A stretch of 64,000 nt of DNA from Pseudoips prasinana (GCA_951640165.1 OX621252.1:2760501-2824500), one strand, 5' to 3'. Counted from the stretch's first letter, positions 31,676-44,024 are shown. The notes: a model not told the origin generated them from the letters alone. Program-made: numbers and translations.

Positions 31676-32917
31676 ATGGAAGATGATTTACTTGAATGTT
31701 TAAAAGAACTTAAGAGTATAAGAAAATATTTAATTAAGAAAGGAAAATTAAGATTTAAAGGAAATGTTATTAAAAATAGATTAGAAGAGACTAAGGAAAT
31801 TTATAATAGAAGTCAGGAAATAATTCAATTTTTGTCTTCAGAACAAGGCTCAAAATCAAAAATTTTGGAATCTTTAATTTTAATACAAAATGGGATAAAA
31901 TCTTATTATTTACAAATTATTGATTTATGTTCCGAAAATAAAGTAGTTTCTGATATCGACAGTAGTGGAAGTGATTTTTGTGAAACTAGCTCAAACCCAG
32001 ATTTAATCATGGAGTTCGATTTAAAAACGGCCTGTAGTTTGATTCCGATTATGAACAGTAATGAAAGTAACATCAAAAGTATCATTGACTCGGTAGAAAT
32101 GTATGCCGATATGTTATCGGAATCGGGAAAATTATTACTGATTAAGTTCGTTTTAAAAAGTAGACTGTCCGAAAATGCAAAATTACGCATGTGTGATGAT
32201 TACAAGTCGGTAACAGAGTTGATTAAGCAATTAAAAGACACTTTATTACCTAAAAAATCGTTCACTGCTATACAATCACGGTTACAGAGTACAACTCAGG
32301 GTTAGCGTACAATAGATCAGTTTGGTACCGAATTAGAAAAACTATTCACCAATTTAACCATAGCTCAGGCAAATGGCAATTCTGAAAATTATGGTGTATT
32401 AAAACCGTTAAATGAGAAAATGGCCATTAAACGATTTGCAGATGGGTTAAGTAATTCCCGACTCAGCACAATAATCGCAGCGCGTAATTACGACAGCTTG
32501 AAAGACGCGATTCAGGCCGCCAAGGATGAAGAGTTGACATCGGCATCATCTTCGACGGGTGAAAATGTCATGCAGTTTTCTCATCGTGGACGAGGTAAGT
32601 CTCAATTTAATAGTTTCCAGCAAGGCCAATTCTTCGGTCAACAGTCTCGTGGACAACGAGGACGATATAATTATCGTCAGAATTCAAATAATTTTAATAC
32701 TTTCAGAAGAGGTAACTTTAGAGGTAATTTTAACAATTTTGCCAGAGGAAATTTTCGCGGTAATAATTCATATTATCATGCCCGTACTAATGGTACAAGT
32801 TCGTACAATAACACACAGCGAGGACGAGTTCATCAAACGTCGAGTGAAAATCGATCGAGGTTCGAGTCTGTAAGTTCCAATACGAATCCAATGCAGTTTT
32901 TTCGATCTGAAACATAA
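31676..32917 (+). pseudogene. Gag-like ORF with one in-frame stop
   Basis: ATG at 31676; one continuous frame to TAA at 32915-32917, interrupted only by TAG at 32303-32305. The N-terminal part is helical and acidic/basic mixed. The middle contains NEKMAIKRFADGLSNSRLST, a typical Ty3/gypsy capsid segment. The C-terminus is an RG/Asn-rich tail (SRGQRGRYNYRQN, RGNFRGNFNNFARG) in place of a zinc knuckle, presumably binding RNA. Confidence 0.85.
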
Positions 32918-34931
32918 CATTTTAGCGCTAAGTGGTAAAGCGAAATTTTTGACTTTGTATAATGGTAATAGAAGATACTTTTGGTTGGTTGATACCGGAG
33001 CATCATTATCCGTCATAAAGAAAGATGCTGTACCTAGCAACAGTTGCATCATTCGAGACGAAACTATCATAAATGGTATTGGGGGTCAGATTCAGTCATC
33101 AGGATTTATTAATCTCACATTGACTCATCGTGATGACCAACACTGTGTTGATTTTGATATCAAACTTCATGTATTTGATACCATACCTTTAAAGGCGGAT
33201 GGAATATTAGGTTTAGATTTTCTGTGTCATTACATGACGAATATTAATTTGGAAAGAAATATAATAACGTTTTCTATATATGGAATGGAATATTCTTTAT
33301 TACTTCGTGATACGGTCGATTATTCGAATGAAGTTTTACATATTCCTGCACGGAGTGAATCAATTCACTATTTACTTTTAAATAATGCTTTAGCTAATAA
33401 TGATTGTGTTATCCCTAGCAAGCAGTTGGCAGAAAATGTGTTTTTAGCTGGATGTATTAGTAGAATAAAAAACAATAGAGTACCGGTAAAAATTTTAAAC
33501 AGCAATGAACATAGTATATCTTTACCAATGTTTCAACCAGAGATGCATTCAATTCAGGATTATCATATTTGCGATTTCAAATCAAATCAAAATAATTTAA
33601 AGCGAGCAAAAATATTATTAGATATTTTAAAATTAAATCATTTAAATGTAGAAGAGCGCATTTCTATTCAACAATTATGCTCTAAGTATTCAGATGTGTT
33701 CTTTTTACCCGGTGATAAGTTAACGACTACGAACGTTTATGAGCAATCGATTACTTTAAAACCAAACATAAGTCCGGTTTATGTGAAACAGTATCGTTTG
33801 CCACACTCATTAAAAAATGAGGTGGATAAGGAAATTCAAAAAATGATTGACAATGATATTATAGAAGAGGCGAAAAGCGAATGGTCTAGTCCTATTTTGC
33901 TGGTGCCAAAGAAAAGCGATAACGAAAAGAAATGGCGTTTAGTTGTCGATTACAGGAAATTAAATGACTGTATTGTAGACGACAAATTCCCATTGCCGAA
34001 CATTACAGAGATTTTAGATTCTCTTTCGGGTTCTATCTATTTCTCACATTTAGACCTTAATCAAGGATATTACCAAGTAGCTTTAGATAAAGAAAGTAGA
34101 GAGTTTACTGCGTTTACTACAAACACTGGCCAGTACAAGATGAAGAGATTACCTATGGGTCTCAAGACCAGTTCCAGCGCGTTCAGTAGAGTAATGTCAG
34201 TAGCCATGTCTGGACTCACTCATGATAGATGTTTCATATACTTAGATGATCTAGTAGTTTTCGGTAGAAATTTAGATATTCATAACAAAAATCTGACAGA
34301 CGTGTTAGAAAGGTTAAGAAAAACTAACTTAAAATTGAATCCAGATAAATGTAGCTTTTTAAAGAAAGAAATTCTTTATTTAGGCCATCTTGTATCTGAA
34401 AATGGAGTTTTACCCGATCCATCAAATGTTAAAGTCTTACAAAATTACCCAGTTCCAACTAACACAGATGAAGTGAAAAGATTTGTAGCATTTTGTAACT
34501 ATTATAGGAAATTTATTAAAAATTTTGCAGACATAACGTGCCCATTAAATAAGTTAACTCGTAAATTTGAACCATTTGTTTGGACTAACGATTGTCAAAA
34601 ATCATTTGAAAAATTAAAAAATAAGTTAATGACACCACCAATTTTAGATTTTCCAGATTTTTCTGATGATAATGAATTTGTTATACAAACTGACGCTTCT
34701 GGCACAGCCATTGGCGCAGTGTTATGCAATAAAAATATGAAACCAGTTGCATACGCAAGTAGACCACTCAATAAAGCTGAACTTAACTACCCCACCATTC
34801 AGAAGGAATTAGTTGCCATTGTGTGGGCAGTGAAATATTTTAGGCCTTACGTTTATGGTAAATTATTTACAATTATGACTGACCACAGACCTTTAGTATA
34901 TTTATTGATATATGAAAGATCCATCAAGTAG
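32893..34931 (+). pseudogene. Pol part 1: protease, reverse transcriptase, RNase H (start)
   Basis: The frame is -1 relative to gag and overlaps its end at a T run (AGTTTTTTCGA near 32897), so it was probably expressed by frameshifting. Protease: WLVDTGASLSVI. RT: KKWRLVVDYRKLNDCIVDD, LPMGLKTSSSAFSRVM and the catalytic YLDDLVVFG. RNase H: FVIQTDASGTAIGAVL and TDHRPLVYL. The frame ends prematurely at TAG 34929-34931 because of a frameshift just before 34912. Confidence 0.9.
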
Positions 34932-36564
34932 ACTTTTAAAATTCAGATTAGTATTAGAAGAGTATAATTTTAAAATTTTATATATAAGGGGCAAAGACAA
35001 CAGCGTTGCTGATGCGTTATCTAGAATAATTATAACATCAGATAGTTTAAAACAAATGAATGACGAAATCATACTAGTAATGACAAGAGCGGAAAAAAGG
35101 CGTTTAGAATTTGACAACCAAACTATAAAAGCTAGTTGTAGCAAGCCCAATGAGGCGTGGCCTGATCAACCACGAGTAGTTGAGGTGCTAAAAATACCTA
35201 GTAATACTGTGGAAATGACTTTTATAGGATGTGACGAATTGGAAAAATTAAGAGCTCAAAATAATATAAATGAAGAAAAGGAATGCTTTATTTACAATAA
35301 GAATAAGAAAATATTGTTTATTAATCTCAACTTTAGAGCACAATTTACGCGAGACGAATTTGTGACTAAGTTAGATGATTTTTGCAAATATATAAATATA
35401 AATGAACTATGCATAGTAAGAAATAAAGAATATGAAGACTTTATAAAAGATTTATTAAGAGGAATTAAAGATAATAATAATTGGACCGGTCCCCGAATTT
35501 TTGTATTAAGAGGAGTTAGGAGAATTGATAATAAGGAGGAAAGAAACTATATTTTACAAGATTTTCATTTACTACTCACAGCGGGACATGCAGGTGTGCG
35601 TAGAATGACCAATAATATAAAAAGAAAATTTTATTGGCCTGGTTTAGACATTGATGTACAAGAATTTGTAGCTAAATGCGTTAAATGTCAAAAAATGAAG
35701 CATTGTAGGTATATCAAGGCGCCCATGGAGATAACTACAACGGCTTCATATGCTTTTGAAAAGATCTATCTTGACGTCGTAGGTCCTTTTGAGAAAGACA
35801 TTGAAGGTAACGTATATATTTTAACAATACAATGCGAATTAACCAAGTTTATTGAAGCTTATCCTTTAAAAAATAAGGAAACCGTAAGTATAGCAAAAGC
35901 TTTAGTTGATAATTTTATTTTGAGATTTGGAATACCAAATGCCATGGCGACAGATCGTGGAACCGAATTTGTTTCTTCAGTAATGGAACAGGTATGTAAA
36001 ATTTTAGAAATAAATAAATTGACTTCTATAGCATATCATCACCAATCTATCGGTGCACTTGAAAATACACATAAAAATTTAGGAGCATTTTTGCGAATAC
36101 ATTGTAATGGTCAAAAAGATACATGGAGTCATTGGTTACCATTTTGGTGCTATAGTTTTAATAATACGGTTCATACGGAAACAAGATATACGCCCTTTGA
36201 ATTGGTTTTTGGTAGGCCTAGTGTAATACCATCTAGAGTAAGTCAATGCATAGAACCTTTATATAACCCAGAAAGCTATCCTTTAGACCTTAAATATAAG
36301 TTGCAAGTAGCACAACAAGATGCTCGTAATAACCTAATATTAAGTAAGCAGAATCGTAAGTCTTCTTATGACAAATATGTCAATAATGTAACATATAATA
36401 ATGGACAATTAATATTAGTTAAAAATGAAACAGCAAGTAAGTTAGATATTAAATGGCTTGGACCATTTGTTGTTTTGGAGGATTTAGGTGTTAATGTTAA
36501 AATTATGAAAAATAATAAACCTTATGTAATCCATAAAAATAAAACAAAACCATATATAACATAA
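34912..36564 (+). pseudogene. Pol part 2: RNase H end and integrase
   Basis: Resumes in another frame with DPSSRLLKFRLVLEEYNFKI and GKDNSVADALSRI. Integrase follows: HHCC zinc domain (HAGVRRMTNNIKRKFYWPG, CVKCQKMKH), then core acids in IYLDVVGPF, MATDRGTEFVSS and SIGALENTH. The C-terminal domain ends KTKPYIT. The core D,D,E residues are visible; only the upstream frameshift separates this part from RT. Confidence 0.9.
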
Positions 36565-36655
36565 CAATAATAAAACTTTTATATACAATAATAAAATTTA
36601 TACAAAAAAAAATATTGTTACAACATTTTTTTTTTTTTTCTTTTCACCCCCGAGG

Positions 36656-37260
36656 TGAGGTGTAGTAATATGTATGTGTGTATCTTAGTATCTATCTAGT
36701 AGTATGTGTGTGTAATAGATCTAATATAAAACTATGTTATTCATTCATTCCTAAGAGTAATAAATCATAATTAATCACATAAAAAGGCAGTATACAACAA
36801 AAATTTGTTAGGCATGGCTCCCAAAATTTTTAATAAACTACCAAAAAATATTCTACGATAAGATAATGTCCCTAAATTCAAAAATAAACTTCTCGAACTT
36901 TTAATAAGTAAGGCGTACTATTCTCTAAGAGAGTATTTTACCGATAAGCTAGATATTTAGGCGAATACTTCATAGGTCCGATTTGTGATACAATTTCGTT
37001 TTGATTTATTTATGTGATATTTTTAAGTGTAAATTTGTATTGACATGAAATGAAATTGATATAACTAATTTTTTAATTTAATATTTGTGAATTTGTTGTA
37101 AAATATTTTGCATGCCCTATCAGGCAGAACATATTGGCCACACCTACATTTACCTGACATCTTGAAATGTACTATATATTGTAATTACTATGTTCAGCAA
37201 TAAATGATTGATTGATTGATTGATTGATTAATCGAATGCAGTTGTTTCTAAATCCCCTCA
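36656..37260 (+). repeat. 3' LTR, split by a retroposon insertion
   Basis: LTR sequence at 36656-36775 resumes at about 37227 and ends CCCCTCA at 37260. A polypurine-type tract (cccccgaggtgagg side) precedes it. The split point is the attaatc site that is intact in the 5' LTR. Confidence 0.9.
36776..37226 (+). mobile_element. CR1-like retrotransposon 3' end nested in the 3' LTR
   Basis: Encodes a C-terminal fragment (FKNKLLELLISKAYYSLREY) then a 3' UTR and a (TGAT)n tail at about 37204-37226. The LTR word TTAATC is present on both sides, a likely target duplication. Confidence 0.8.
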
Positions 37261-37564
37261 AAACAACCATAATCAAACAAATGCATTATTTTGTTCTGAA
37301 AAGTATTCAGATATATTGTAATAAGCTTTTTTTACTAAGAAGTTACGTTTTAATTTTTTCTTAAATAAAGGTATGCTTAATGCCTTCCAACATATCGGTA
37401 ACTTGTTGTAAATGCATGGGGCCATGCAGAAAACACTCTTACGCATGAGTGTTGTATTTGCGGTCTAAGATAATACGTAAATTGTTAAATAAATACTGCT
37501 GCTATATTAGTAATAAAATAAGTCCACTTTATGGTACAAATAATATTTACTTGCTATATAAATA

Positions 37565-39779
37565 CATACATACATAGACTCACGCCTGTTTCCCAGAGGG
37601 GTAGGCAGAGACAACGGATTTCCATTTGTCACGATCTTTGCATACTTCTTTTGCCTCGATTACTGTCATTATATTCTTCATACATGCTCGCCGGTTTAGG
37701 GTACTTCTGACCTGCCCTTTCTTGAGAACATCTCCAATTTGGTCAGAGAATGTTCGACGTGGTCTTCCCCTTCCGGTTGTCCCATTCACACAGGCCAGGT
37801 ATACTTCTTTTGTCAATCTTCTTTCATTCATCCTTTCTAAATGGCCAAACCATCTCAGCATGCCTTTTTCAATCTTTGTGACTACATCCTCTTTCACACC
37901 ACAACGCTCTCTTACATCAGTATTTCGAATTCTGTCTCTCAAAGTCACACCACACATACTTCTCAGAGCTCTCATTTCCACTGCATTTATTTTACTTTCA
38001 TTCTTTTTCTGCCATACCCAACTTTCACTTCCATACATTAAAGTTGGCACTAACACTCCATCGTGCACGGCTAGTCGAGCCTTCTTTGATACTTGCCGGC
38101 TACTCATAAAGGCGTGTAGTGCCCCATTCACTCTGTTCCCCGCATTTACTCTTCTAACAATATCTTTTTCATATTTCCCATCTCTCGTAAACAAAGTTCC
38201 CAAATATACAAACTCATTCACCTGTTCGACTTTCTCTCCTCCAATCACAATATCACACGCTGTCGTGTATTCATCCCTCTCAAATACCATTACTTTCTTC
38301 TTACCTACATTCATTTTCATCCCTTTCCTTTCAAACGATTCATGCATACTTGTTACCATCACCTGCAACTCGTCCGCCGATGATGCAAGTAAAACTTGAT
38401 CATCAGCGTAAAGCAGACATTTGATGAGTAACTCATTCATCCTTACACCGCATTCACTTTCTTTCAAATCTTTTAAACAGCTATCCATGAATAGGTTAAA
38501 CAACCACGGTGACGCTACACATCCCTGTCTAACACCCTTTTGGATGCTAAACCACTCGGTGTATGACCCGTTAATCCTCACGCAAGCTCTGGAATCCCTA
38601 TAAAGAGATTTCAGTGCTTGAACAAGGTTGTCGTTCAACCCATACATGGACAGTACCGACCATAGTTCACTCCTCAACACTTTATCGTAGGCCTTTTCTA
38701 AGTCTACGAAGGCACAGTAAACCTTTTGGTTTTTGCCCAAAAACTTCTCTACTATGCTTCGCAGAGAAAAGACCTGATCCGTGCATCCCATTCCTTTCCG
38801 AAAACCTGCCTGTGCATCCTATATTTTCGCATCGGTTTCTTTCACAACTCTTTCAACCAATACTTTTGCATACAACTTACCAACGACGCTGAGTAGACTA
38901 ATGCCCCTATAGTTTTTACAGTCTTGCCGTGAGCCTTTCCCTTTGTAAAGAGGTACGATGACAGCCTTGCACCAATCACTTGGCACTTGGCCGGTGGTAT
39001 AGCATAAATTGAATAGGCTGCACAGCTGACTCGCTATGACGCCATGTCCAGCCTTCAGCATCTCGGAAGTTATCCTGTCATACCCTGGTGACTTACCTGA
39101 TTTCATACCCTTAATAGCTTTCACAATCTCATCCATACCAATGTCATCTTTACATTTGTTCTTGTCTATACTTAGTGAACTACGTTCACTCTCTGTTACA
39201 CCTCTTTCATACAAACTTTCAAAATACTCCTTCCAACATTTTAACACGCATTCTTCCCCTTTCACTATATTTCCATCTTGGTCTCGTATGGATTTCAGTT
39301 CTGAGGTTTGAGTTATGCCTCTTACTGATCTAACGGATTTCCAGAAAAACTTAATGTTCGTCTGAAAATCCTTAGACAACCTTCTATCAAAATTATCCTT
39401 TTGTTCATTTTTCTTTTCATTCACCACATCCTTTACAATTCCTTTCATTTTCCTATAATCATTCCAGGCCATTTCTATATCCTCATTCGTCGCCTTATGC
39501 ATTCGTTCGTTTGCTCTGGTGGCTAGCCAGTCTAACCACGCTTTCTTCTTTTCACATACAACTTTTTGTACACTTTTATCCCACCAAATATTCTTCATCT
39601 TTCTTCCTCTTCATCTCTTTATTACACCACATACTTCACCAGCTACACTCACCACACCTTCTTTGACTACCTTCCATAGCTCTTCTACTTCTCTTATGTC
39701 TTCAGATCCCTCAAACTTCTCAACCAACTTACTTTTGTACTCATCTGCCACTTCTTCCTCTTGCAGTTCCTCTAAGCCT
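37565..39779 (-). mobile_element. RTE-clade retrotransposon, 5' truncated
   Basis: Minus-strand element ending in a (TATG)n tail just left of 37580. RT frame 37580-39598 (codon phase continuous) is interrupted by one TAG at about 38816-38818, and a second stop lies near 39602. Upstream residues to about 39779 are still recognisable (EEEVADEYKSKLVEKFEG), after which the element is truncated before the endonuclease. Confidence 0.9.
37580..39598 (-). pseudogene. RTE reverse transcriptase
   Basis: RT blocks in order: [86 protein letters not shown] and the catalytic [11 protein letters not shown] (YADD). Then [18 protein letters not shown] and the C-terminal [21 protein letters not shown] single TAG separates the finger blocks from the palm. 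RTE membership is inferred from the C-terminal GRPR...DQI motif and the short-repeat tail. Confidence 0.9.
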
Positions 39780-40228
39780 TATATAAACACCTTGTATAAT
39801 GAATGATACTAAAGGAAAATGAGGTTCCCCTGAAACTAAAGAAAAGGTAGAACATCAACTTTGAAAATAGACAAAGGAAATGATAAACTTCCCAAAAGAG
39901 AACTGTTTTTCAACTAGCATATTATGTATATGAGTATATACTATCCTTGCGTGACAAGTTGAGTTGACTGAGAAATAGTTTCTGTCTCTTTACCTGTAGG
40001 TAATTCTGTCGCCATGCACAATAGTAAAAAACCATTTAAGCTGGCTACTGAAGCTGACATGCATCGTGTATGACAACTTTCTCCTACAATATTACTGCAC
40101 TCAGATCTCAACTTGTCGGGCAAGGGTAGTACATACATATTCTGGTCTTATTTCTTTTGCTCAATTTCATGGATAGGTTACACTCCTTGAATTACCTTCA
40201 ACATTTTTGTAACACCTTGTATGATATA

Positions 40229-40437
40229 TCTACTATATAAAAATAAGTTGGGTTTTCCTTCCTGACGCTATAACTCCAGAACGCACGAACCGATGTCCAC
40301 GGTTTTGCATTCGTTGGAAAGGTCTCGGGCTCCGTGAGGTTTATAGCAAAGAAAATTCAGGAAAAATTTCAACAGAAAAGCGGGAAAATCTTTAATTTAC
40401 AAAATTTTACGCGGGTAAAACCGCGGGGCACAGCTAG
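40229..40437 (+). mobile_element. Short non-autonomous Helitron (Lep1-like)
   Basis: Begins TCTACTATATAAAAATAAG, ends with ACGCGGGTAAAACCGCGGGG, CACAGCTAG and T. Inserted between A and T as Helitrons do. Shares cctgacgctataactccaga with the minus-strand copy at 6408-6567. Confidence 0.9.
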
Positions 40438-40790
40438 TATTGTATAAAATCTACATAAAATTATCCATATCAGGGGCTAAGTGTGGAAACCATCTCCACT
40501 AGCATAGTAGGCAGGAAACAATGATTATGAGGTGACCTTAAAATTGTATTAGGATTAACTATTTGTATTATATGTTTTGTTTAATTTGCTGTGCCTGACA
40601 GGGTCCATGATCATCTAATAAATTCACCTACCACCTAAATGTACATTGTAATAAATATAATATGGAGTATTGAGTTTCATTGTGATCTTAAAATGTACTA
40701 ATGCATGTTATTATCACTATCAACACAAAGGCTATAATTTATAACATTTATTTAATGCCGTAAACCTACCGCAACACACACTAGTCTATA

Positions 40791-41043
40791 CATACATACA
40801 TAGACTCACGCCTGTCTTCCAGAGGGGTAGGCAGAGACAACGGACTTCCATTTGTCACGATCCTTGCACACCTCTCTCGCTTCGTTTACTGACATTATAT
40901 TCTTCATACATGCTCGCCGGTTTAGGGTACTTCTGACCTGACCTTTCCTAAGTACGTCTCCAATTTGATCAGAGAATGTTCTACGAGGTCTTCCCCTTCC
41001 GGTTGTACCATTCACACAGGCCAGGTATACTTCTTTCACAGGT
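40791..41043 (-). mobile_element. Short RTE 3' end with 13-bp target duplication
   Basis: Encodes [20 protein letters not shown] and [18 protein letters not shown] on the minus strand, ending in a TATG tail. ACACTAGTCTATA is duplicated at 40778-40790 and 41044-41056. Confidence 0.92.
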
Positions 41044-41324
41044 ACACTAGTCTATATATTATATAAAAATCAATGCCACTTTTCATTGTAATGTTATAAC
41101 TCAACAACGCCTTTACTGATTTGGCTAATTTTGGTCTTGAATTATTCATGGAAGTCCAGGGAAGGTTTGTACGTAGAGAAAATGTAAGATCAATATCTTT
41201 TAGCAACTTAAAATATTTTTTTGTTTGAATAAATAAATGAACTTAATAATATTTTTTTTATTACTATGCCTTATACATAGCGATGTAAGGGCTGCTAGTA
41301 CTGAATAAATATCACATTTCTTAC

Positions 41325-41474
41325 CTTACAGATAGTCTGCAGTATAGTTATAATAGAGCGAAAGTATCCCACATGGAACACTGGGAGAGCCAACTCTATG
41401 TACCCATAGTGTCCCACACACTCGGCCAGGCCCAGCCCACAGGTGTCACAATTGGCATCCTTCTGATTTGTTCC
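41325..41474 (-). CDS. Polr3A: RPC1 exon 3 (zinc-binding clamp core)
   Basis: Exactly 50 codons (residues 61-110), phase 0 at both ends, acceptor TTTCAG and donor GTAAGA. It carries the N-terminal zinc motif: C69-x2-C72, C79 and H82 in [10 protein letters not shown]. It continues with [18 protein letters not shown], the clamp-core helix of largest RNA polymerase subunits. C109 begins the second zinc site completed in exon 4. Confidence 0.96.
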
Positions 41475-41483
41475 CTGAAACAT

Positions 41484-42124
41484 AATAATACAATACTAGT
41501 TATACTCTGTTTTAACACAGGGTGAAAATAATATGTGCATTACGCATTATTTAATAGTTTATATAAATTTTGTGTTTTATAAATGAACTTCGAAAATTAG
41601 GAGGTTACAAACGTATATATAAAAGGTTATTTACATAGGTTACTCAATTTCTTTGTTCTTTGTGGACTGAGTTTGAAAAGTATTTAATTTGATAGAGAAT
41701 GCTTCCAGAATGTACCATATAAATTTAATTTCAACCAATTAAAAGTTTTTGAAGTAAAGAATAAATAAAAATCTTATATACTTATAGACTAAGAGTTCCA
41801 TAACAGTTTTATTGTGGGATAAGGTTGTGTAATAAAAACTATAGTATACCATGTTTCTGAAATCATATGTATTGTTTTGTAATTGAACTGTATTGTTTTT
41901 TGATATTCTATTATTTTATGTATGTTTAAAATGGATTATTATTTATTTATTCATTCATACATACAGCTACCATTACAGGTTAAACCCAATTTGATAGTGA
42001 TGGATTAAATTATTATTTTTTAATTAACTACTCACACAATTTTATTCTTTGTTATTTAATTTTATTGCAATTGTATCTTTATGTGTAACATAATTTTCTG
42101 TTACCAATAAATGAAAATGGATAT
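41484..42124. other. Intron 2 spacer
   Basis: AT-rich, without ORF or recognisable repeat apart from A/T-rich tracts. Confidence 0.4.
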
Positions 42125-42242
42125 AACCAGACACAGAACAAATAATCATGCTTATGTTTATCACACCAAGATTATTAAAGTTTGAGGATCAAACCCACAA
42201 CCTCTGGCTGAATCAAGTTCACTAACCACTACCCCAACAGAC
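42125..42242 (-). mobile_element. tRNA-derived SINE (minus strand)
   Basis: Contains reversed cacagaacaaataatcatgc and gaggatcaaacccacaacct (B box GGTTTGATCCTC). Related to the plus-strand copies at 52865 and 60037. Confidence 0.65.
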
Positions 42243-42660
42243 CAGTTTAAGCCATTCCTAAGATTATTAACTGATTTTAATAAATTCTTTCACCAATAGC
42301 ATTACATTTGCAGTGTAAGTATATGAGTGTAGTAACATGGGATGTGATTATTTAACAAAATTTAAAATCCTCATGAAAATTACAATTATGGTCCCATAAA
42401 GTCATTATTTGTTGAAGAGGAATATATCATTCCGTCAATCTGCCTATGTGATGTTGAGGTGGGTCACTAGTATTAAATAAATGCTTAAACCCAAAGGTCA
42501 GGGAATGAGTGTAAGTAGCTTGTTACAGGTAAGTGAAGACACTTACATATTTTGTCATATGTGCAAACGATAACAAAGATGCCAGAGCAAATTATTAGTA
42601 TATAGAACGCAGAATTTCTTAATAACATGCAATCATTTTTGAGCTTATTTGGAAACATAC

Positions 42661-42796
42661 CATTCGCCTATCAAGAACTCCATACGACGCCGGCACTCGC
42701 TGTCCATCCTGTGCGTACAGATTCTTTGTAATGACTTGTATATGTGCCGCTTGCTGGATTGCGGAGGCACTATCCACATTAAAAGTTACATGCGAG
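42661..42796 (-). CDS. Polr3A: RPC1 exon 2
   Basis: Acceptor TTTTTGCAG and donor GTATGT. The exon completes a phase-2 codon and encodes residues about 15-60, including AHIQVITKNLYAQDG and YGVLDRRM, hallmarks of the RPC1 N-terminus that leads into the first zinc site. It ends in phase 0. The intron before it is only 198 bp. Confidence 0.95.
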
Positions 42797-42994
42797 CTGC
42801 AAAAATAATACAAGTATTTTTTTTTAGGAAAATGGGCGTTAAACACAATTTACATACAATGTACATTATGCGACACACTCTTAAGATTCAAGAACACCCC
42901 GTATTCAAATTAAATTCCGGGGTTTTATAGAAAAAAACAAAGGATTTCTAATGATTTAAAAACCATATGACGAAGTAAACATAACCTTACTCAC

Positions 42995-43038
42995 ATTTTT
43001 CTCCCCACGTAAGTCTCACGATATTGTTCTTTAGGCAT
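42995..43038 (-). CDS. Polr3A: RNA polymerase III largest subunit RPC1, exon 1 (start codon)
   Basis: First coding exon of the catalytic subunit of nuclear RNA polymerase III, which transcribes tRNA, 5S rRNA and other small RNAs. It begins with ATG (MPKEQYRET) and gives 14 codons plus two bases, ending at a consensus GTGAGT donor. Joined to exon 2 it reads RKISHVTF, the colinear N-terminus of animal RPC1. The gene runs leftward on the minus strand and leaves the window. Twelve introns are visible, from 198 bp to 13.5 kb. Exon joins and phases are read from the sequence; the gene name rests on recalled family similarity, which is strong and colinear over 13 exons. Confidence 0.93.
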
Positions 43039-44013
43039 CTTGGATACTTTATTAACGATTAGGACACATCAATTCAACGTGCTTAATATTAGTTTACATT
43101 TAATTTAAAATAACTCGATAACAACAACACACCGCTATTGTTACTATTTGACATTTACTAAGATACGTTCATAGTTTTAGTACGATCAAAGACTACTATA
43201 CAATCAGAGAAGTACGATGATCAATTACTAAAACAATAATTTAGAACGTATCATGATTTACTGTTGCCATGTATACAATTAAAGTTTTCTACTAGTAACT
43301 TAAAACGGATACGATTTATCAAAAGAAATTTCGAAGTTAGCCATGCTACTGTTTGGGGCGTAATATGTCAACTATTTTTGTGATATCAATATGACTATTA
43401 AATCTGTGATAGTCCTTTCTGTCTATGAATTGCATTTCTCTAAGGTATGCTACGATAGATAGATTGGACTAAGATTTTATAGCAGCCTATAACCGGGTAT
43501 TAGACTCCATTATACTGCAATTTGCCATTTTAATGTTACCAGAACATATAAGTTTAATATAATATGTATTTATGATCGATGTTCGTGCCGAATTTACATG
43601 TATGTACTGTACGTTGTCTCAGGAGATCAATGTTGCGAAACTCCGTTATTTTATTCATCCACTTAGTAAAACAGTCGGTATACAAATGAATTAACTATAT
43701 AAGCAGTGTAATGATGTCCGAAAATCCTTTCTTCCTTCAGTCAATGCACGATAAAAGAGAGAACTTTGAAATTAAAACAAAATACATATTAACTTATTTA
43801 CATATAAGATTAAAAGGTCAGAAGGGGTTTTGTAAAGTTATACAAAATTATATAAAGTTATATTATGTAAAGTAAACTATTTTGCGTTAGGGTAAAAATA
43901 ACCATAAAACGAATGTAACAATATTTCGAATACTTGCTGCCAGCAGACATTAAATTGAATATTGCTTTTAAATTTCAGCCAGTTTGATACAAACTGTGAA
44001 AAGGGTGAAAGTT
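43039..44013 (-). other. RPC1 5' flank
   Basis: Sequence upstream of the RPC1 start codon. It should contain the transcription start and promoter, but I see no unambiguous core motif; AT-rich throughout. Confidence 0.4.
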
Positions 44014-44024
44014 AGTCGTACCTA

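Larger units (their letters stand above)
30696..37260 (+). mobile_element. Ty3/gypsy LTR retrotransposon (damaged)
   Basis: Both LTRs begin TGAGGTGTAGTAATATG and end CCCCTCA, and the whole is flanked by the 4-bp duplication AAAC (30692-30695 and 37261-37264). Internal order is PBS, small membrane-protein ORF, gag, protease-RT-RNase H and integrase, which is the Ty3/gypsy order. One nonsense codon in gag, one frameshift in RNase H and an insertion in the 3' LTR disable this copy. It lies in RPC1 intron 3, antisense to the gene. Confidence 0.93.

Noticed and set aside
37626..38399. 257-residue plus-strand ORF
   Set aside because: Lies antisense to the RTE reverse transcriptase, whose RT blocks and YADD motif are clear on the minus strand.
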